Below the pieces are notes generated by a model. The model was not told the DNA's origin, did not search any database, and saw only the letters and a program-made list of their open reading frames with translations. A stretch of 64,000 nt of DNA from Flavobacteriaceae bacterium. GTDB taxonomy: Bacteria > Bacteroidota > Bacteroidia > Flavobacteriales > Flavobacteriaceae. Where the stretch lies: the NCBI GenBank assembly GCA_020435965.1, contig JAGQYS010000005.1, positions 50,046 through 114,045 on the forward strand, written 5' to 3'. The translations under genes were made by a program, and so were the position numbers. Positions 38,059-46,252 of this stretch are shown piece after piece (position 1 is the first letter of the stretch; each line of letters begins with the position of its first letter).

Positions 38059-38871
38059 TTACCAATCCTTCTCAGCCTTAACTTTAGGTCCTTTTGCTTT
38101 TTTAGCGTTTATTTTTTCCTGAACTTGCTTTTCTTGGTTGTTCATAGCTTCTAGCAGATTTTTAACCTGTTGAGGCGATAGTTTTCCTGGTTGCTGCTGC
38201 TGATTTTTATTTTGGTTTTTAGGGTCTTTATTGTCTTTTTCGTCATCAGGTTTTCCTTGATCGTCTTCTTTGTCATTTCCTTGCTGGTCTTTTTGCTCGT
38301 CATCTCCTTGTTGGTCTTTGTTATCTTCTTTGTCTTCGCCTTTATCTTTCTGATCTTCTTTATCTTTATTTTCGTCTTCTTTTTTATCGTCTTTGTTTTC
38401 GTCCTTATTCTGATCGTTTTCGCCTTGACCTTGTTGTTCTGCACATTCTTTTGCTAAGGCAAAATTATAACGTGTTTCTTCATCTGAAGGATCATTTCGC
38501 AATGCGTTTTTAAAGGCTTCTACAGCTTCTTTACATAAATTTTGTTTCATATAAGCGTTGCCTATATTATGATAAGCTCTGTGTTTTTCTTTTTTAGTAA
38601 TTGCTGTTTCTGCTGCTTCTATGTGGCGAAGCATGGCTTCATCGTAAAGGCCTGAATTGTAGTAAGCATTTCCTAAGTTGTAAGTACCTTTAGCATTTGA
38701 AGGTTTTTTTGAGATTGCTTTTCTATATTCTACTTCAGCATTTACAAAATCTTCATTGACCAGCTCATTAGCTTGATAGATTAAGTCATTAGCTTGTATA
38801 AGTGCTTTATCCTTATCTTGGGAAAAACCAAAAAAGGAGCATAAAATAAATATATAAGTTAACTTCTTCAT
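38059..38871 (-). CDS. batC: BatC-like TPR protein with charged tail
   Basis: The 270-residue protein has a signal peptide (to FGFSQ). It contains about three TPR units (34-140: AEVEYRKAISKKPSNAKGTYNLGNAYYNSGLYDEAMLRH, HRAYHNIGNAYMKQNLCKEAVEAF, EETRYNFALAKECAEQ). A ~75-residue tail of low complexity made almost only of Lys, Asp, Glu, Gln and Asn follows (about 150-225). The final basic KAKGPKVKAEKDW end is conserved in BatC homologues as I recall. TPR proteins of this operon are thought to organise the VWA partners. The long open frames in the other phases here are only consequences of the biased tail. Confidence 0.82.
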   Translation of the reverse strand: MKKLTYIFILCSFFGFSQDKDKALIQANDLIYQANELVNEDFVNAEVEYRKAISKKPSNAKGTYNLGNAYYNSGLYDEAMLRHIEAAETAITKKEKHRAYHNIGNAYMKQNLCKEAVEAFKNALRNDPSDEETRYNFALAKECAEQQGQGENDQNKDENKDDKKEDENKDKEDQKDKGEDKEDNKDQQGDDEQKDQQGNDKEDDQGKPDDEKDNKDPKNQNKNQQQQPGKLSPQQVKNLLEAMNNQEKQVQEKINAKKAKGPKVKAEKDW

Positions 38872-38944
38872 ACTATTTTGTGACTTGCTAAATTAAGAAA
38901 GTGCTATTTTTTTCTCGTTAAAATAATTATAAAATATTTTTGGT

Positions 38945-39979
38945 CTAAAGGTTCTCATTAAACAGATTTAAGCGGTTTAACCAAGCTGTTTTTCTTTCAA
39001 GCAGGAAAATATCAATTAATAAAAAGAAAATTCCAAGCGCTAAAAACCATTGAAACTGATCTTTATACTCTGCAAATTCTTTGGCTTCAAATTCTTTTTT
39101 GTCCATTTTGTTTAATATGTCTCTAATGGCTTCAACAACGTCGTTTGTATTTGCTCCGTTTATATATTCGCCATTGGCTTCGCTAGCAATATCTTTAAGT
39201 GTATCTTCATTTAGTTTGGTAATAACCGTTTCGCCTGCATTGTCTTTTTTGTAATTAAGGACTATGCCATTTCGTTTTATTGGTATAGGAGCTCCTTTTA
39301 CACTTCCAACACCAATGGTAAAAATCTTAATGCCTTCTTCAGAAGCAGCTTCAGCAACATCTAAAGCAACATCGCTGTGGTCTTCACCATCTGATATAAT
39401 GATAAGAACTCTGTTGGTTTGCTCTTCATCATCATAATACGTTCTTGCCAGTTGAATAGCTTCATTTATTGCAGTACCTTGAGATGAAAGCATGTCTGTA
39501 TTCATGCTTTGCAAAAACATTTTTGCTGCTGCATAATCTGTTGTAATTGGTAACTGTGGAAATGCTTTTCCTGCATAAGCTATAATGCCTATTCTATCGC
39601 TTGCAAGATTATTCACAATTTGTGTTACAAGTTGCTTAGCCTTCTCGAGACGGTTTGGCGCAATGTCTTCGGCTAACATACTTTTTGATACATCAACTGC
39701 AAACACAATGTCCACGCCTTGTCGCTTAACGGTTTCCAGCTTTGTCCCAATTTTAGGGTTTACCATTGCTATTGTAAGAGAGCCAAAGGCTAAACATAGA
39801 ACGATAAGTTTTAATATTGGTTTAAAATGCGACCTATTAGGACTTAATCTTTTTATGATTTGTTGGTTGGCAAATTTGTTTTGTGCATGACGTTTCCAGA
39901 GCTGCACAATGATAAATAGCACAATAAGTATCGGAATAGCCAACAATAACCAAAACCATATTTTTTCTTCTAACTGCAT
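38945..39979 (-). CDS. batB: BatB: VWA-domain membrane protein
   Basis: The 344-residue protein has two N-terminal transmembrane segments (about 8-25 and 58-75) and one near the C terminus (about 310-328). A von Willebrand A domain lies between them (about 88-290). The MIDAS metal site is readable as DVSKSM (DxSxS class) with IISDGEDHSDV as the later aspartate motif. Its start abuts the batA stop with no gap, and its length and layout match BatB of Bat operons. It is likely an inner-membrane complex partner of BatA. Confidence 0.9.
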   Translation of the reverse strand: MQLEEKIWFWLLLAIPILIVLFIIVQLWKRHAQNKFANQQIIKRLSPNRSHFKPILKLIVLCLAFGSLTIAMVNPKIGTKLETVKRQGVDIVFAVDVSKSMLAEDIAPNRLEKAKQLVTQIVNNLASDRIGIIAYAGKAFPQLPITTDYAAAKMFLQSMNTDMLSSQGTAINEAIQLARTYYDDEEQTNRVLIIISDGEDHSDVALDVAEAASEEGIKIFTIGVGSVKGAPIPIKRNGIVLNYKKDNAGETVITKLNEDTLKDIASEANGEYINGANTNDVVEAIRDILNKMDKKEFEAKEFAEYKDQFQWFLALGIFFLLIDIFLLERKTAWLNRLNLFNENL

Positions 39980-40984
39980 CTATACAAAACTTCTAAAAAT
40001 GGTGTAACGTAATAAGAACTCTATTAATAATAACAATCCTGCAAATAGTACAAGAGGTCTGTATTTTTCTTCATAATTATAAAACTTAAACTCTTCAACA
40101 TCTGTCTTCTCAAGTTTATTTATTTCTGTATAAATTTCTTTAAGTTTCTGATTGTTAGTGGCTCTAAAATATTTTCCGCCAGTAACATCTGCAATTTCTT
40201 GTAGCAATTTTTCATCAATTTCTACTTGTACACGACCATATTGAAATTCTCCAGATGGCAAGATTCCAATAGGAGATAATGCCATACCATTTGTACCTAA
40301 TCCTATGGTGTAAGTCTTAATACCATACTCAACAGCGAGTTCACTTGCAGTACTTGGGTCTATAAAGCCTGAATTGTTTACACCATCAGTTAATAAAATA
40401 ATAACCTTACTCTTTGCTTTACTGTCTTTGAGCCTATTTACTGATGTAGCCAAACCCATTCCAATAGCTGTTCCACCTTCAATTATGGTATTATATTTTA
40501 TGTCTTCCAAGGCTCGTAAAACAATTGATTTATCGCTGGTTATTGGAGTTTTAGTATAGCTTTCTCCTGCGTATTCTACTAAGCCAATTCTATCATTTGG
40601 TCTGCCTTGAATAAAATCTGCTGCCACATTTTTTAAAGCTTCCAGACGGTTTGGTTTCAGGTCTTTTGCCAACATACTTGCAGAAACATCAATAGCCATG
40701 ACGATATCAATCCCTCTTGTAGTTTTTGTTTTTGTTGAGACATCAACCGTTTGTGGCCTTGCTAAAGCAGTAATCAATAATGCTAATGCAATTAATCTTA
40801 ACGCGAATAGTAAATGTCTTAGTTTTGGCAACCAAGATGACGTTAGTTTAAATCCTTTTAAGCTTGATATTTTAAGTTCTGCTGTTTGTTTATTATGCTT
40901 GAAAATGTACCATAATATTGCTATTGGCAATGCTAAAAGCAGCCAAAACCATTGTGTGTTTTGAAATTCTATTCCTTCAAGCAT
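39980..40984 (-). CDS. batA: BatA: VWA-domain membrane protein
   Basis: The 334-residue protein has an N-terminal membrane segment (about 8-26), a second at about 58-73 and a C-terminal one (about 308-326). The VWA domain lies at about 88-280, with an intact MIDAS DVSASM in DIVMAIDVSASML and LLTDGVNNSGF. The last base of the upstream gene's stop overlaps its ATG. batA and batB share the same architecture, as in other Bat operons, and are likely paralogues. In Bacteroides the operon affects aerotolerance and cell size. Confidence 0.9.
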   Translation of the reverse strand: MLEGIEFQNTQWFWLLLALPIAILWYIFKHNKQTAELKISSLKGFKLTSSWLPKLRHLLFALRLIALALLITALARPQTVDVSTKTKTTRGIDIVMAIDVSASMLAKDLKPNRLEALKNVAADFIQGRPNDRIGLVEYAGESYTKTPITSDKSIVLRALEDIKYNTIIEGGTAIGMGLATSVNRLKDSKAKSKVIILLTDGVNNSGFIDPSTASELAVEYGIKTYTIGLGTNGMALSPIGILPSGEFQYGRVQVEIDEKLLQEIADVTGGKYFRATNNQKLKEIYTEINKLEKTDVEEFKFYNYEEKYRPLVLFAGLLLLIEFLLRYTIFRSFV

Positions 40985-42678
40985 TATTTATCTTCTTCTC
41001 TTAGTTTTAGTAATTCAATCGAACTCATAATACGTTCAATAATTTGATCTGCATACACGTCGTCTTGTTTCCATATAAGAATAACTTGTTGCAAAATGTT
41101 TTCTTTAGTAAACCCTAAAATGATATAATTCCCTTTTTCAACTTTTCCAGTTAATGGAATTTTAAAATCTGCTGTGCCAAAAGTTTTCAGGCCTTCTTGG
41201 CCATTTGGTGTAATAAACTGCTCATTCTTTGTAATGATATTTTGAGCACCTTGAGCTTCTAATTGCTTCAATTGATTTTCTGCGGTTGCAACCAAATCGA
41301 TTTTATTTTCATTGGCTTCCTGATTATCAGATTGTGAATTCTGTTGTGAATTTGGATTGAATTTAGTGTTCATTACAAGAATATCCAACGTTGAGTTAAT
41401 GCCTCCATAGCCAAATGCCACAACTTTCATTTTATCTTTTAACTCATCTGGAAGTTCTATGTTGGTTCTTTTCAACACTTTAGGTGTTGTAATAATAACT
41501 CCAGGAGCGCCATACTCACTGGTTACCCATTCTTTTGTTTCTAATAGCTCTTTACTTTGATGACCAATAATGGTATCTTTTACATAGGCAAAACCATAGT
41601 GTAATGAAAACCCAATATAAGTAGCAATTAGCAATGCAATTGATATTGCAGCAGTGACAATAATTTTTTTCTTTTTCTTCTTTTTAACTAATTCCTCTTG
41701 ATATTTTTGGTCTGCAAGAAGCTCTTCTTCAGTGGGTTCTGGAAGTGCCTGTTTTACTTGGTCAATCTCTACATCAATAGTATTTCTGTCTAATTTTGCA
41801 AGTTCAATATCTGGTTTTGATTTAGCGAATTTAACTAAGTCTGCACGTTTTAAAATGGTCTCAATGTTTTTTATGTCGTCTGTACTGATGTCTATTTGAT
41901 TTCCGTCTCTTAGAAGATTCAATCTGTTTATTAATTCGTCTGTTGTGCTTTCCAAAGCACGATCGTAAACTTTTTCGTCCAGATATTTTCTGATGATTTG
42001 AGTTAAATCTGAATAATAAGCCTTGATTTCGTTATTCTCTAAATAATGAGCATTGTCCAAAGCTTGAAGCGCTAATTTTGCACGTTCATAAGGTGGAAGC
42101 AATGCTACTTTTTCTTCTTCAGTAAGAGGTTTTTCTCTCCAAATAAACCAATACAGCAAAAATGCGATGAGACCTAAAATTAGTAATATCATTAAAAGGT
42201 ACAACCACCATTTGCTTGCACTTTTATCAACTTCTATAATGGGCTTAATATCGTACAAACCTTGTTTTGTGGTATCCACAACAATATTTCTTACCTCAAC
42301 CTTCAAGGAGTCTGTAAGAAATTCGTAATCGCCAATTAATACTTTTTGCCTTGGTATGGTATATGCTCCAGAGTCAAATTGAGTGAGTCCATATTTTTTG
42401 ATAAGCCTAAACCTGTCGCTCATTTTTGTAGCTTCAACTGGGTAGGATTCTATCATTTCAAGGGGTTGAAATGTTTGTCCTTCAGGAAAAACCACCAAAC
42501 TTGTGGTATCGACATCAACTTCAATTTTATAGGTAAGTTCCTGACCTATTTTTATAGCTAGAGAATCAATTGATGCTTCAATTTTTTGTGCAAAAGTGTA
42601 GAATGACAGAAGACAGAAGACAGAAGACAGAAGTAAACTTCGTTTAAATTGCCTTTTATTTCTTGAAACTTTATTCAT
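40984..42678 (-). CDS. Large Bat-operon membrane protein (DUF4381/BatD-like N part)
   Basis: I start at ATG 42678 (MNKVSRNKRQFKRSLLLSSVFCLLSFYTFAQ), which gives a plain signal peptide, 8 codons inside the longer frame. The 564-residue protein has a BatD-like beta region (about 32-140) and a first transmembrane segment (about 157-180). A DUF4381-like helical cytosolic part follows (about 190-330, YERAKLALQALDNAHYLENNEIKAYYSDLTQIIRKYL). A seven-lysine run, a second membrane segment (about 339-358) and a ~200-residue C-terminal domain complete it. Most homologues I know stop after the helical part, so the second segment and C-terminal domain are an extension. The signal-peptide codons contain the 4-copy repeat listed separately. 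Confidence 0.75.
   Translation of the reverse strand: MNKVSRNKRQFKRSLLLSSVFCLLSFYTFAQKIEASIDSLAIKIGQELTYKIEVDVDTTSLVVFPEGQTFQPLEMIESYPVEATKMSDRFRLIKKYGLTQFDSGAYTIPRQKVLIGDYEFLTDSLKVEVRNIVVDTTKQGLYDIKPIIEVDKSASKWWLYLLMILLILGLIAFLLYWFIWREKPLTEEEKVALLPPYERAKLALQALDNAHYLENNEIKAYYSDLTQIIRKYLDEKVYDRALESTTDELINRLNLLRDGNQIDISTDDIKNIETILKRADLVKFAKSKPDIELAKLDRNTIDVEIDQVKQALPEPTEEELLADQKYQEELVKKKKKKKIIVTAAISIALLIATYIGFSLHYGFAYVKDTIIGHQSKELLETKEWVTSEYGAPGVIITTPKVLKRTNIELPDELKDKMKVVAFGYGGINSTLDILVMNTKFNPNSQQNSQSDNQEANENKIDLVATAENQLKQLEAQGAQNIITKNEQFITPNGQEGLKTFGTADFKIPLTGKVEKGNYIILGFTKENILQQVILIWKQDDVYADQIIERIMSSIELLKLREEDK
42605..42633 (-). repeat. Four tandem GACAGAA heptamers inside a signal-peptide coding region
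   Basis: The plus strand reads GACAGAA four times perfectly (42605-42632) plus one extra G. On the coding strand this is TTCTGTC repeated, encoding the hydrophobic core of a signal peptide. A unit of seven is not a multiple of three, so loss or gain of one copy would shift the reading frame. Confidence 0.95.
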
Positions 42679-42693
42679 GATTTTAATATCGTA

Positions 42694-42710
42694 AATCGTC
42701 ATTCTTAAAT
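42694..42710. repeat. Intercistronic repeat copy 1 (AATCGTCATTCTTAAAT)
   Basis: This 17-base string sits between DUF58 stop and the next gene's start. It is repeated at 43632-43648 with one base changed (ATTCGTCATTCTTAAAT). Both copies lie in the gaps of the same operon. Confidence 0.85.
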
Positions 42711-42714
42711 TTAA

Positions 42715-43581
42715 TTATCCTCTTCTTTTAAAATATCCTAATAGTTTTTTTACATAACTTTCATCAACACGACAGTCAATTACTCCTGCTCCAGATTTTG
42801 TGAAGCTATCGTTATAGTAATCCACTTTTTGCTGGTAGAATTTACCATAGCTTAAACGCACTTTTTTTGATGACGTATTAACCAACATCAATTCTCCTGT
42901 TTCTTCATCAAGCATTTGTACCATGCCAAGGTTTGGTATCGTTTCTTCATGTTTGTCATAGACTCTAATTCCAGTAACGTCATGTTTTCTTGCCGCAATT
43001 TTCAATGTATGGTTGTAATCATCAGCAATAAAATCACTAAGCACAAAAACAATAGCTTTTTTCTTCATCACACTTGATAAAAACTTTAAAGCTTCAGCAA
43101 TATTTGTGTTTTTACTTTTTGGTTGAAACTCTATCAACTCTCTAATAATTCGTAATACATGAGATTTCCCTTTCTTTGGTGGAATATATAATTCAACTTC
43201 ATCAGAGAATAAAATGAGTCCAATTTTATCATTATTTTGAGTTGCTGAAAAGGCTAAAGTTGCAGCGATTTCTGTAACGACCTCACTTTTAAACTGCTCT
43301 TCTGTTCCAAATAATTCTGAGCCTGATATATCAACCATTAACATCATAGTAAGCTCACGCTCTTCTTCAAAAACTTTAATATGAGGCTCGTTGGTTCTGG
43401 CTGTAACGTTCCAATCTATATTGCGTACATCATCTCCATATTGATATTGACGCACTTCACTAAAAGTCATACCTCGCCCTTTGAAGGTCGAATGGTATTC
43501 GCCTCCAAAAATATGATCAGACAAACGACGTGTCTTAATCTCAATTTTTCGAACTTTTTTCAGTAACTCTTTAGTATCCAT
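42715..43581 (-). CDS. DUF58 domain protein of the Bat operon
   Basis: The 288-residue soluble protein has the DUF58 core RQYQYGDDVRNIDWNVTARTNEPHIKVFEEERELTMMLMVDISGSE (about 46-92). This includes a VWA-like DISGS metal site. DUF58 proteins nearly always lie directly next to MoxR ATPase genes and are probably their substrates or partners. The order moxR-DUF58-membrane proteins here is the classic one. No signal peptide or membrane segment is present, in contrast to the downstream genes. Confidence 0.92.
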   Translation of the reverse strand: MDTKELLKKVRKIEIKTRRLSDHIFGGEYHSTFKGRGMTFSEVRQYQYGDDVRNIDWNVTARTNEPHIKVFEEERELTMMLMVDISGSELFGTEEQFKSEVVTEIAATLAFSATQNNDKIGLILFSDEVELYIPPKKGKSHVLRIIRELIEFQPKSKNTNIAEALKFLSSVMKKKAIVFVLSDFIADDYNHTLKIAARKHDVTGIRVYDKHEETIPNLGMVQMLDEETGELMLVNTSSKKVRLSYGKFYQQKVDYYNDSFTKSGAGVIDCRVDESYVKKLLGYFKRRG

Positions 43582-43612
43582 GTTTCAATTTACGATTACA
43601 GATTTTTGATTT

Positions 43613-43648
43613 ACGATTTTTAAAAATCGTGATTCGTCATTCTTAAAT
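43613..43648. repeat. 18-bp palindrome plus intercistronic repeat copy 2
   Basis: ACGATTTTTAAAAATCGT (43613-43630) is a perfect palindrome between moxR and the DUF58 gene. The 17-base repeat ATTCGTCATTCTTAAAT follows at 43632-43648. Nearby TTTACGATT strings (about 43589-43616) suggest heptad-like repetition. Confidence 0.85.
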
Positions 43649-43656
43649 CTTAAATC

Positions 43657-44661
43657 CTATGGTACTTCAATCTCGTTAACAATCTTGTTTATGATGTCTT
43701 CTGAAGTGATATTTTCTGCTTCTGCTTCGTAAGTAATACCTATTCTATGGCGCAACACATCATGAACAACTGCACGAACATCTTCAGGAATTACATAGCC
43801 ACGACGCTTTATAAACGCATAACATTTAGCAGCATTAGCAAGGTTGATACTTCCACGAGGCGATGCTCCAAATGAAATAAGTGGTTTTAAATCGGCGAGT
43901 TTATATTTTTCAGGATAACGTGTTGCAAACACAATATCTAGGATATATTTTTCAATTTTTTCATCCATATAAACTTCACGTACAGCTTGCTGTGCCTTAA
44001 GAATTTGCTCTAAAGAAACCACTGGATTTACTTTCTCGAAACCTCCTTTTAAATTGGCACGAACAATAAGTTGTTCCTCAGCCATTTTTGGGTAATCAAT
44101 TATAGTTTTAAGCATAAAACGGTCTACTTGAGCTTCAGGTAATGGGTAAGTACCTTCTTGTTCTACTGGGTTTTGAGTTGCCATGACAAGGAAGGGTTTA
44201 TCTAAAATAAAAGTTTCATCACCAATAGTGACTTGTTTTTCTTGCATAGCTTCCAATAAAGCTGATTGCACTTTTGCTGGAGCTCTGTTTATCTCATCTG
44301 CCAAGACAAAATTTGCAAAGATTGGTCCTTTCTTAATTGTGAAGTCGTTTTGTTTAATGTTGTAAATTAATGTCCCAACAACATCGGCAGGCAACAAATC
44401 TGGTGTAAACTGAATTCTGCTAAAGCTGCCATCAACTGCTTGAGAAAGTGTATTGATAGCTAATGTTTTTGCTAGACCTGGAACACCTTCAAGTAAAATA
44501 TGTCCTTGTCCTAGCAAGCCAATTAATAAACGTTCAACCATGTGTTTTTGGCCAACAATTACTTTGTTCATTTCAAGTGTTAGCAAATCAACAAAAGCAC
44601 TTTCTTTTTCAATTTTCTCGCTAATTGCTTTAATGTCAATTGTACTTGTTTCTTCTGTCAT
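43657..44661 (-). CDS. moxR: MoxR-type AAA+ ATPase
   Basis: The 334-residue AAA+ ATPase starts at ATG 44661 (MTEETSTIDIKAISEKIEKE). The upstream 15 codons in the open frame are not typical of the family. Walker A is LLEGVPGLAKT (GxxGxxKT type), Walker B is FVLADEINRAPAKVQSALLEAMQEKQVT, and sensor 1 is FLVMATQNPVEQEGTYPLPEAQ. MoxR ATPases act as chaperones that insert cofactors or mature partners, with VWA proteins as usual partners. It is the first gene of the Bat run. Confidence 0.94.
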   Translation of the reverse strand: MTEETSTIDIKAISEKIEKESAFVDLLTLEMNKVIVGQKHMVERLLIGLLGQGHILLEGVPGLAKTLAINTLSQAVDGSFSRIQFTPDLLPADVVGTLIYNIKQNDFTIKKGPIFANFVLADEINRAPAKVQSALLEAMQEKQVTIGDETFILDKPFLVMATQNPVEQEGTYPLPEAQVDRFMLKTIIDYPKMAEEQLIVRANLKGGFEKVNPVVSLEQILKAQQAVREVYMDEKIEKYILDIVFATRYPEKYKLADLKPLISFGASPRGSINLANAAKCYAFIKRRGYVIPEDVRAVVHDVLRHRIGITYEAEAENITSEDIINKIVNEIEVP

Positions 44662-44862
44662 ATTAATATTTTTTGAAGCGTGAATATAATGCACTTTTTT
44701 TAACACCGCAAATTGTTAAAATATTTCGTGTAGTGCTGTTAATAATTGGTTAAAAAATCCAATGTTTAAAAGTAGTTTTAATGTTTTGTTTGTTATTTTT
44801 AAATCATCAAATATTTTATTTGATATTAAATATTAAAATATTCATTTTCATAATCATAACTA

Positions 44863-45621
44863 ATGAGTCAAAATAAAACAGCCTTAATAACAGGAGCTAC
44901 CAGCGGCATTGGAAGAGCAACGGCAAATGAACTTGCAAAACATGGTATTCGATTAATTTTATGTGGAAGACGTCAAGAGCGTTTAGATACTATTAAAAGT
45001 GCTCTATCAAAACAAACCGAAGTTATTGCTTTAAAGTTTGATGTGAGGGATAAAACTGAGGTTTTTAAAGCCATTGAGTCATTACCTCAATCTTTCAAAC
45101 ACATAGACATTCTTATTAATAATGCAGGAAATGCGCATGGCTTAGACCCAATTCAGGATGGCAATATAGATGATTGGGATGCGATGATGGACATTAACGT
45201 TAAAGGATTGCTATATGTAAGCAAAGCTGTGATACCGCAAATGACTGAAAGACAATCTGGACATATCATTAACATTGGTTCGTCGGCAGGTCGTGAGGTA
45301 TATCCTAAAGGAAATGTGTATTGCGCAAGTAAACATGCTGTAGCTGCTATTAACGATGGTATGCGTATTGATTTAAACCCTTTTGGAATAAAAGTGTCTT
45401 CTATAAATCCTGGATTGGTTGAAACCGAATTTTCGCAAGTACGCTTTAAAGGTGATGCTGTGGCTGATACTGTTTATAAAGGCTATAAAGCCTTGCAACC
45501 TGAAGATATTGCCGAGATTATTTACTTTGCTATTACTAGACCTCAACATGTTAATATTGCCGACTTACTAGTGTTTCCAACTGCTCAAGCTAATAGTGTG
45601 ACTGTTAAGAAAGCGTTATGA
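44863..45621 (+). CDS. Short-chain dehydrogenase/reductase
   Basis: The 252-residue classical SDR has the cofactor-binding TGATSGIG (about 11-18) and the structural NNAG (about 88-91). The active-site residues lie in GSSAGREVYPKGNVYCASKHA: Ser, Tyr-xxx-Lys. The sequence is closest in feel to the YdfG-type 3-hydroxy acid dehydrogenases acting on serine or related compounds, using NADP. The Arg-rich LCGRRQERL after the first strand favours NADP. Its TGA overlaps the next ATG. Confidence 0.9.
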   Translation: MSQNKTALITGATSGIGRATANELAKHGIRLILCGRRQERLDTIKSALSKQTEVIALKFDVRDKTEVFKAIESLPQSFKHIDILINNAGNAHGLDPIQDGNIDDWDAMMDINVKGLLYVSKAVIPQMTERQSGHIINIGSSAGREVYPKGNVYCASKHAVAAINDGMRIDLNPFGIKVSSINPGLVETEFSQVRFKGDAVADTVYKGYKALQPEDIAEIIYFAITRPQHVNIADLLVFPTAQANSVTVKKAL

Positions 45622-46247
45622 TAGAATGGTTGAAAGAGGAATGGATAAATTTAACTTCAAGATATTGTAAAGACATTTCATTAAGAAATGAGTTTTGGGA
45701 TGAAATTAGAAGTTGCTATTCTGAAAAATCTAGATACTACCACAATTTAAAACATATTTACAATATATTATTACAAGCGGATGAAATGAAAAGTAAGATT
45801 GAAGATTTTGACGCTTTAAAACTTGCCATTTGGTATCATGATATTATTTATAAACCATCAAAAAAGAATAATGAAGAAAAAAGTTCGCTTTTTGCCAAAA
45901 ACCGTTTAAATTCTTTAAATTTTGACGAAAAAAGAGCGAAAATTGTCCAAAATTTTATTGTTTCTACCAAAAAGCATCAATTAATTTTAAGCGAAACCGA
46001 TGATAACGCTTATTTTTTAGATTTTGATTTATCTATCTTAGGAACTGATTGGGAAACTTATAAAAATTATTATCAGAATATTAGAAAAGAATACAAAATA
46101 TATCCTGATTTTCTTTACAATCCGAATAGAAAGAAAATACTAAATCATTTTTTAGAGAGAGAAACATTGTACTTTACAGAAGTCTATCAAGTTAAATATG
46201 AACTACAGGCTAGAGCTAATTTAAAAAAAGAAATTACGTTGTTATAA
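45618..46247 (+). CDS. HD-superfamily metal-dependent hydrolase
   Basis: The 209-residue protein has HD-superfamily metal ligands: YHNLKHIYNIL (His42, His46) and AIWYHDIIY (His74-Asp75). A later Asp-rich strand (YFLDFDLSILG) is also visible. This matches the predicted phosphohydrolases of the COG4339 type; the substrate is unknown. Its ATG overlaps the SDR stop (ATGA), so the two are translationally coupled. It is followed after 5 bases by the AlbA_2-like gene. Confidence 0.85.
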   Translation: MIEWLKEEWINLTSRYCKDISLRNEFWDEIRSCYSEKSRYYHNLKHIYNILLQADEMKSKIEDFDALKLAIWYHDIIYKPSKKNNEEKSSLFAKNRLNSLNFDEKRAKIVQNFIVSTKKHQLILSETDDNAYFLDFDLSILGTDWETYKNYYQNIRKEYKIYPDFLYNPNRKKILNHFLERETLYFTEVYQVKYELQARANLKKEITLL

Positions 46248-46252
46248 TTTCC

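Noticed and set aside
38191..38457. A hydrophobic plus-strand open frame (about 88 residues) opposite the BatC tail.
   Set aside because: It is the complement of Lys/Asp-rich codons, which read as Phe/Leu/Val/Ile. The minus-strand frame has a TPR protein with a signal peptide, so the opposite frame is a by-product.
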